Shown here: positions 63,053 through 64,000 of the stretch, piece after piece | Numbering within the stretch: the first letter of the stretch is position 1 | How the letters are laid out: each line of letters opens with the position of its first letter | NCBI GenBank assembly: GCA_019635015.1 | Contig: JAHCAG010000008.1 | Coordinates: forward strand, 62,001 to 126,000 | Direction of reading: 5' to 3' | From: Burkholderiales bacterium | GTDB lineage: Bacteria > Pseudomonadota > Gammaproteobacteria > Burkholderiales > SG8-41 | Length of the DNA: 64,000 nt | Notes under the pieces: model-generated | Seen by the model: the letters and a program-made list of their open reading frames with translations, nothing else | Databases searched by the model: none | Told to the model about the DNA's origin: nothing | Made by a program: the position numbers and the translations under genes

Positions 63053-63952
63053 TCAACTGCCGGCGCGGCGCGCGTGCACCAGGCGCAGGCTGGCAGCAAC
63101 ACCGCGGCGCGCCGCGGCATCCTGCCCAGCCGACAGCGCGGTGCGTGCGCCCGGGGGCGCCGTTCGCACCGCCGGTGCTGCGGCAGGCGGCTTCAGCTGG
63201 ATGAAACCGGAAACCAGCAGTTCCTCGAGCAGGGCCGCGTAATCGCGCGCGCCGCGGCTTGCGGGCGCGTGTTCGAAAACATCCTGGTTCCCGGCCGGAC
63301 TTTCGGCGAGGCTGACGTTCTCGGCAATGCGCGTTGCGCAGACTTCATCGCCGTAACGGATGCGCAACTGGCTCTCGATGTCAGTCGACATGCGGCGCCG
63401 GGAATCGTAGCGGGTGATCAGGTAGCGGCGCGGCACACGGCGCTTCAGCACCTGCTCCAGCGCCTTCAGCGTGCGCTCCATCTGCAGCGCCCCCTTTATC
63501 GCCAGGTAATCCGTCGAGATCGGGATGATCACCCCGTCGGCGGCAAACACGCTGCCCAGCGATAGCACACCCAGCATGGGACAAGCATCCATCAGCACCG
63601 GACGCGTGACCGGTTCCTTCTCGAGCGCGACAGCGAGGCGCGTCAACACCGCTGGCCCCTTGCCAAACTGCGTATCGACCTTCGACAGCTCGATATGTGA
63701 AGGCACCAGCCTCCAGCCGTTGCGCGTGGTCATGGACAGCGAGGCGAGCGGCACGCCATGCGCATACAGGCCGTAGAGGCTGGCATCGGCACGCGGCACC
63801 GTTACGCCGCAAACATCGGTAAGGTGTCCCTGGGGATCGAGGTCGATGACCAGCGGATCGGCACCGCGACGCTGCAGCAGGCCGGCCAGATTCAGCGTCG
63901 TTGTCGTCTTGCCGACACCGCCCTTCTGATTGAACACCGCAATGCGCGCCAC
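63053..63952 (-). CDS. ParA/Soj-family ATPase
   Basis: A 299-residue P-loop ATPase. The deviant Walker A KGGVGKTTTTLNLAG is at the start, VIDLDPQGHLTDVCG follows, and later VLMDACPMLGVLSLGSVFAADGVIIPISTDYLAIKGALQMERTLKALEQVLKRRVPRRYLITRYDSRRRMS is typical. Residues from about 245 are a Pro/Ala/Arg-rich tail (PPAAAPAVRTAPPGARTALSAGQDAAARRGVAASL). GTG 63952 with GGAGG 5 nt upstream is the better start; the frame extends to 63985. No ParB or parS is visible, so it is an orphan, perhaps positioning a cell component rather than partitioning DNA (inference). Confidence 0.85.
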   Translation of the reverse strand: MARIAVFNQKGGVGKTTTTLNLAGLLQRRGADPLVIDLDPQGHLTDVCGVTVPRADASLYGLYAHGVPLASLSMTTRNGWRLVPSHIELSKVDTQFGKGPAVLTRLAVALEKEPVTRPVLMDACPMLGVLSLGSVFAADGVIIPISTDYLAIKGALQMERTLKALEQVLKRRVPRRYLITRYDSRRRMSTDIESQLRIRYGDEVCATRIAENVSLAESPAGNQDVFEHAPASRGARDYAALLEELLVSGFIQLKPPAAAPAVRTAPPGARTALSAGQDAAARRGVAASLRLVHARRAGS

Positions 63953-64000
63953 CGGAACCTCCGCAATATCTGTGTATCTGTGCAACCGGACATGAATCGG

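Overview
The window is chromosomal DNA from a GC-rich Gram-negative bacterium, most likely a Burkholderiales-type betaproteobacterium. Lineage pointers are four Bug/TctC periplasmic receptors beside a TctAB transporter, a DadA under a tandem glycine riboswitch, a Fur-controlled hemP, MlaA, SrkA, a QmcA-like/NfeD pair, DUF3025 and a DUF2863-like protein. I see no phage, transposase, rRNA or CRISPR. Coding is dense, with many 4-bp start/stop overlaps.

Layout. 1-9.3 kb: a truncated TauD-type dioxygenase, dadA with its riboswitch, a MOSC protein, an isocitrate/isopropylmalate-type dehydrogenase, a five-repeat mechanosensitive-type membrane protein, a VOC protein, gabD and mlaA. 9.3-13.8 kb: a QmcA/NfeD pair, an alpha/beta hydrolase, a SirB1-type protein, a DUF6352-like protein and a 41-residue acidic protein, all on the minus strand. 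13.9-16.8 kb: tRNA-Arg(CCT), a zinc-ribbon membrane protein coupled to otnK and otnC, and a BamE-like lipoprotein. 16.8-28.5 kb: a Ser/Thr kinase fused to a cyclic-nucleotide domain, a 1207-residue 5-oxoprolinase/hydantoinase, an MFS transporter, a Fur/hemP locus, an SDR, a TerB-like protein, prpF and a class II aldolase. 28.6-36.7 kb: an MFS transporter and a carboxylate-uptake block (tctA, tctB, tctC, hydroxyacid dehydrogenase, fumarase/adenylosuccinate-lyase-superfamily lyase, hydrolase). 36.8-42.6 kb: an acyl-CoA cluster (CoA-transferase A with an in-frame TGA, a DNA glycosylase, CoA-transferase B, a CaiB-type CoA-transferase, a cysteine-dioxygenase-like protein, enoyl-CoA hydratase, quinone oxidoreductase). 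42.6-53 kb: housekeeping and signalling genes, including two proteins that start with the same N-terminal module (a coiled-coil/AsmA-like membrane protein and a response regulator). 53-63 kb: a dicarboxylate symporter, a DUF2863-like protein and two gamma-glutamyltransferases, each beside a TctC receptor and facing apart. 63 kb: a small protein and an orphan ParA.

Main points for a second look: (1) the tandem glycine riboswitch upstream of dadA, where the 3' strand of aptamer 2 is complementary over 9 nt to the dadA Shine-Dalgarno region; (2) an AT-rich repeat, identical over 22 bp at two places and over 17-18 bp at a third, lying at translation starts; (3) a gap-free N-terminal homology between the AsmA-like protein and the REC protein; (4) a CoA-transferase A reading frame interrupted only by one TGA, with a GU-loop hairpin just downstream; (5) mirrored gamma-glutamyltransferase/TctC pairs. 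I did not find a clearly new multi-gene defence or mobile system.

Functions are read from motifs and remembered family features; no search was run. Exact substrates of the transporters, hydrolases and CoA-transferases are inferred at best.
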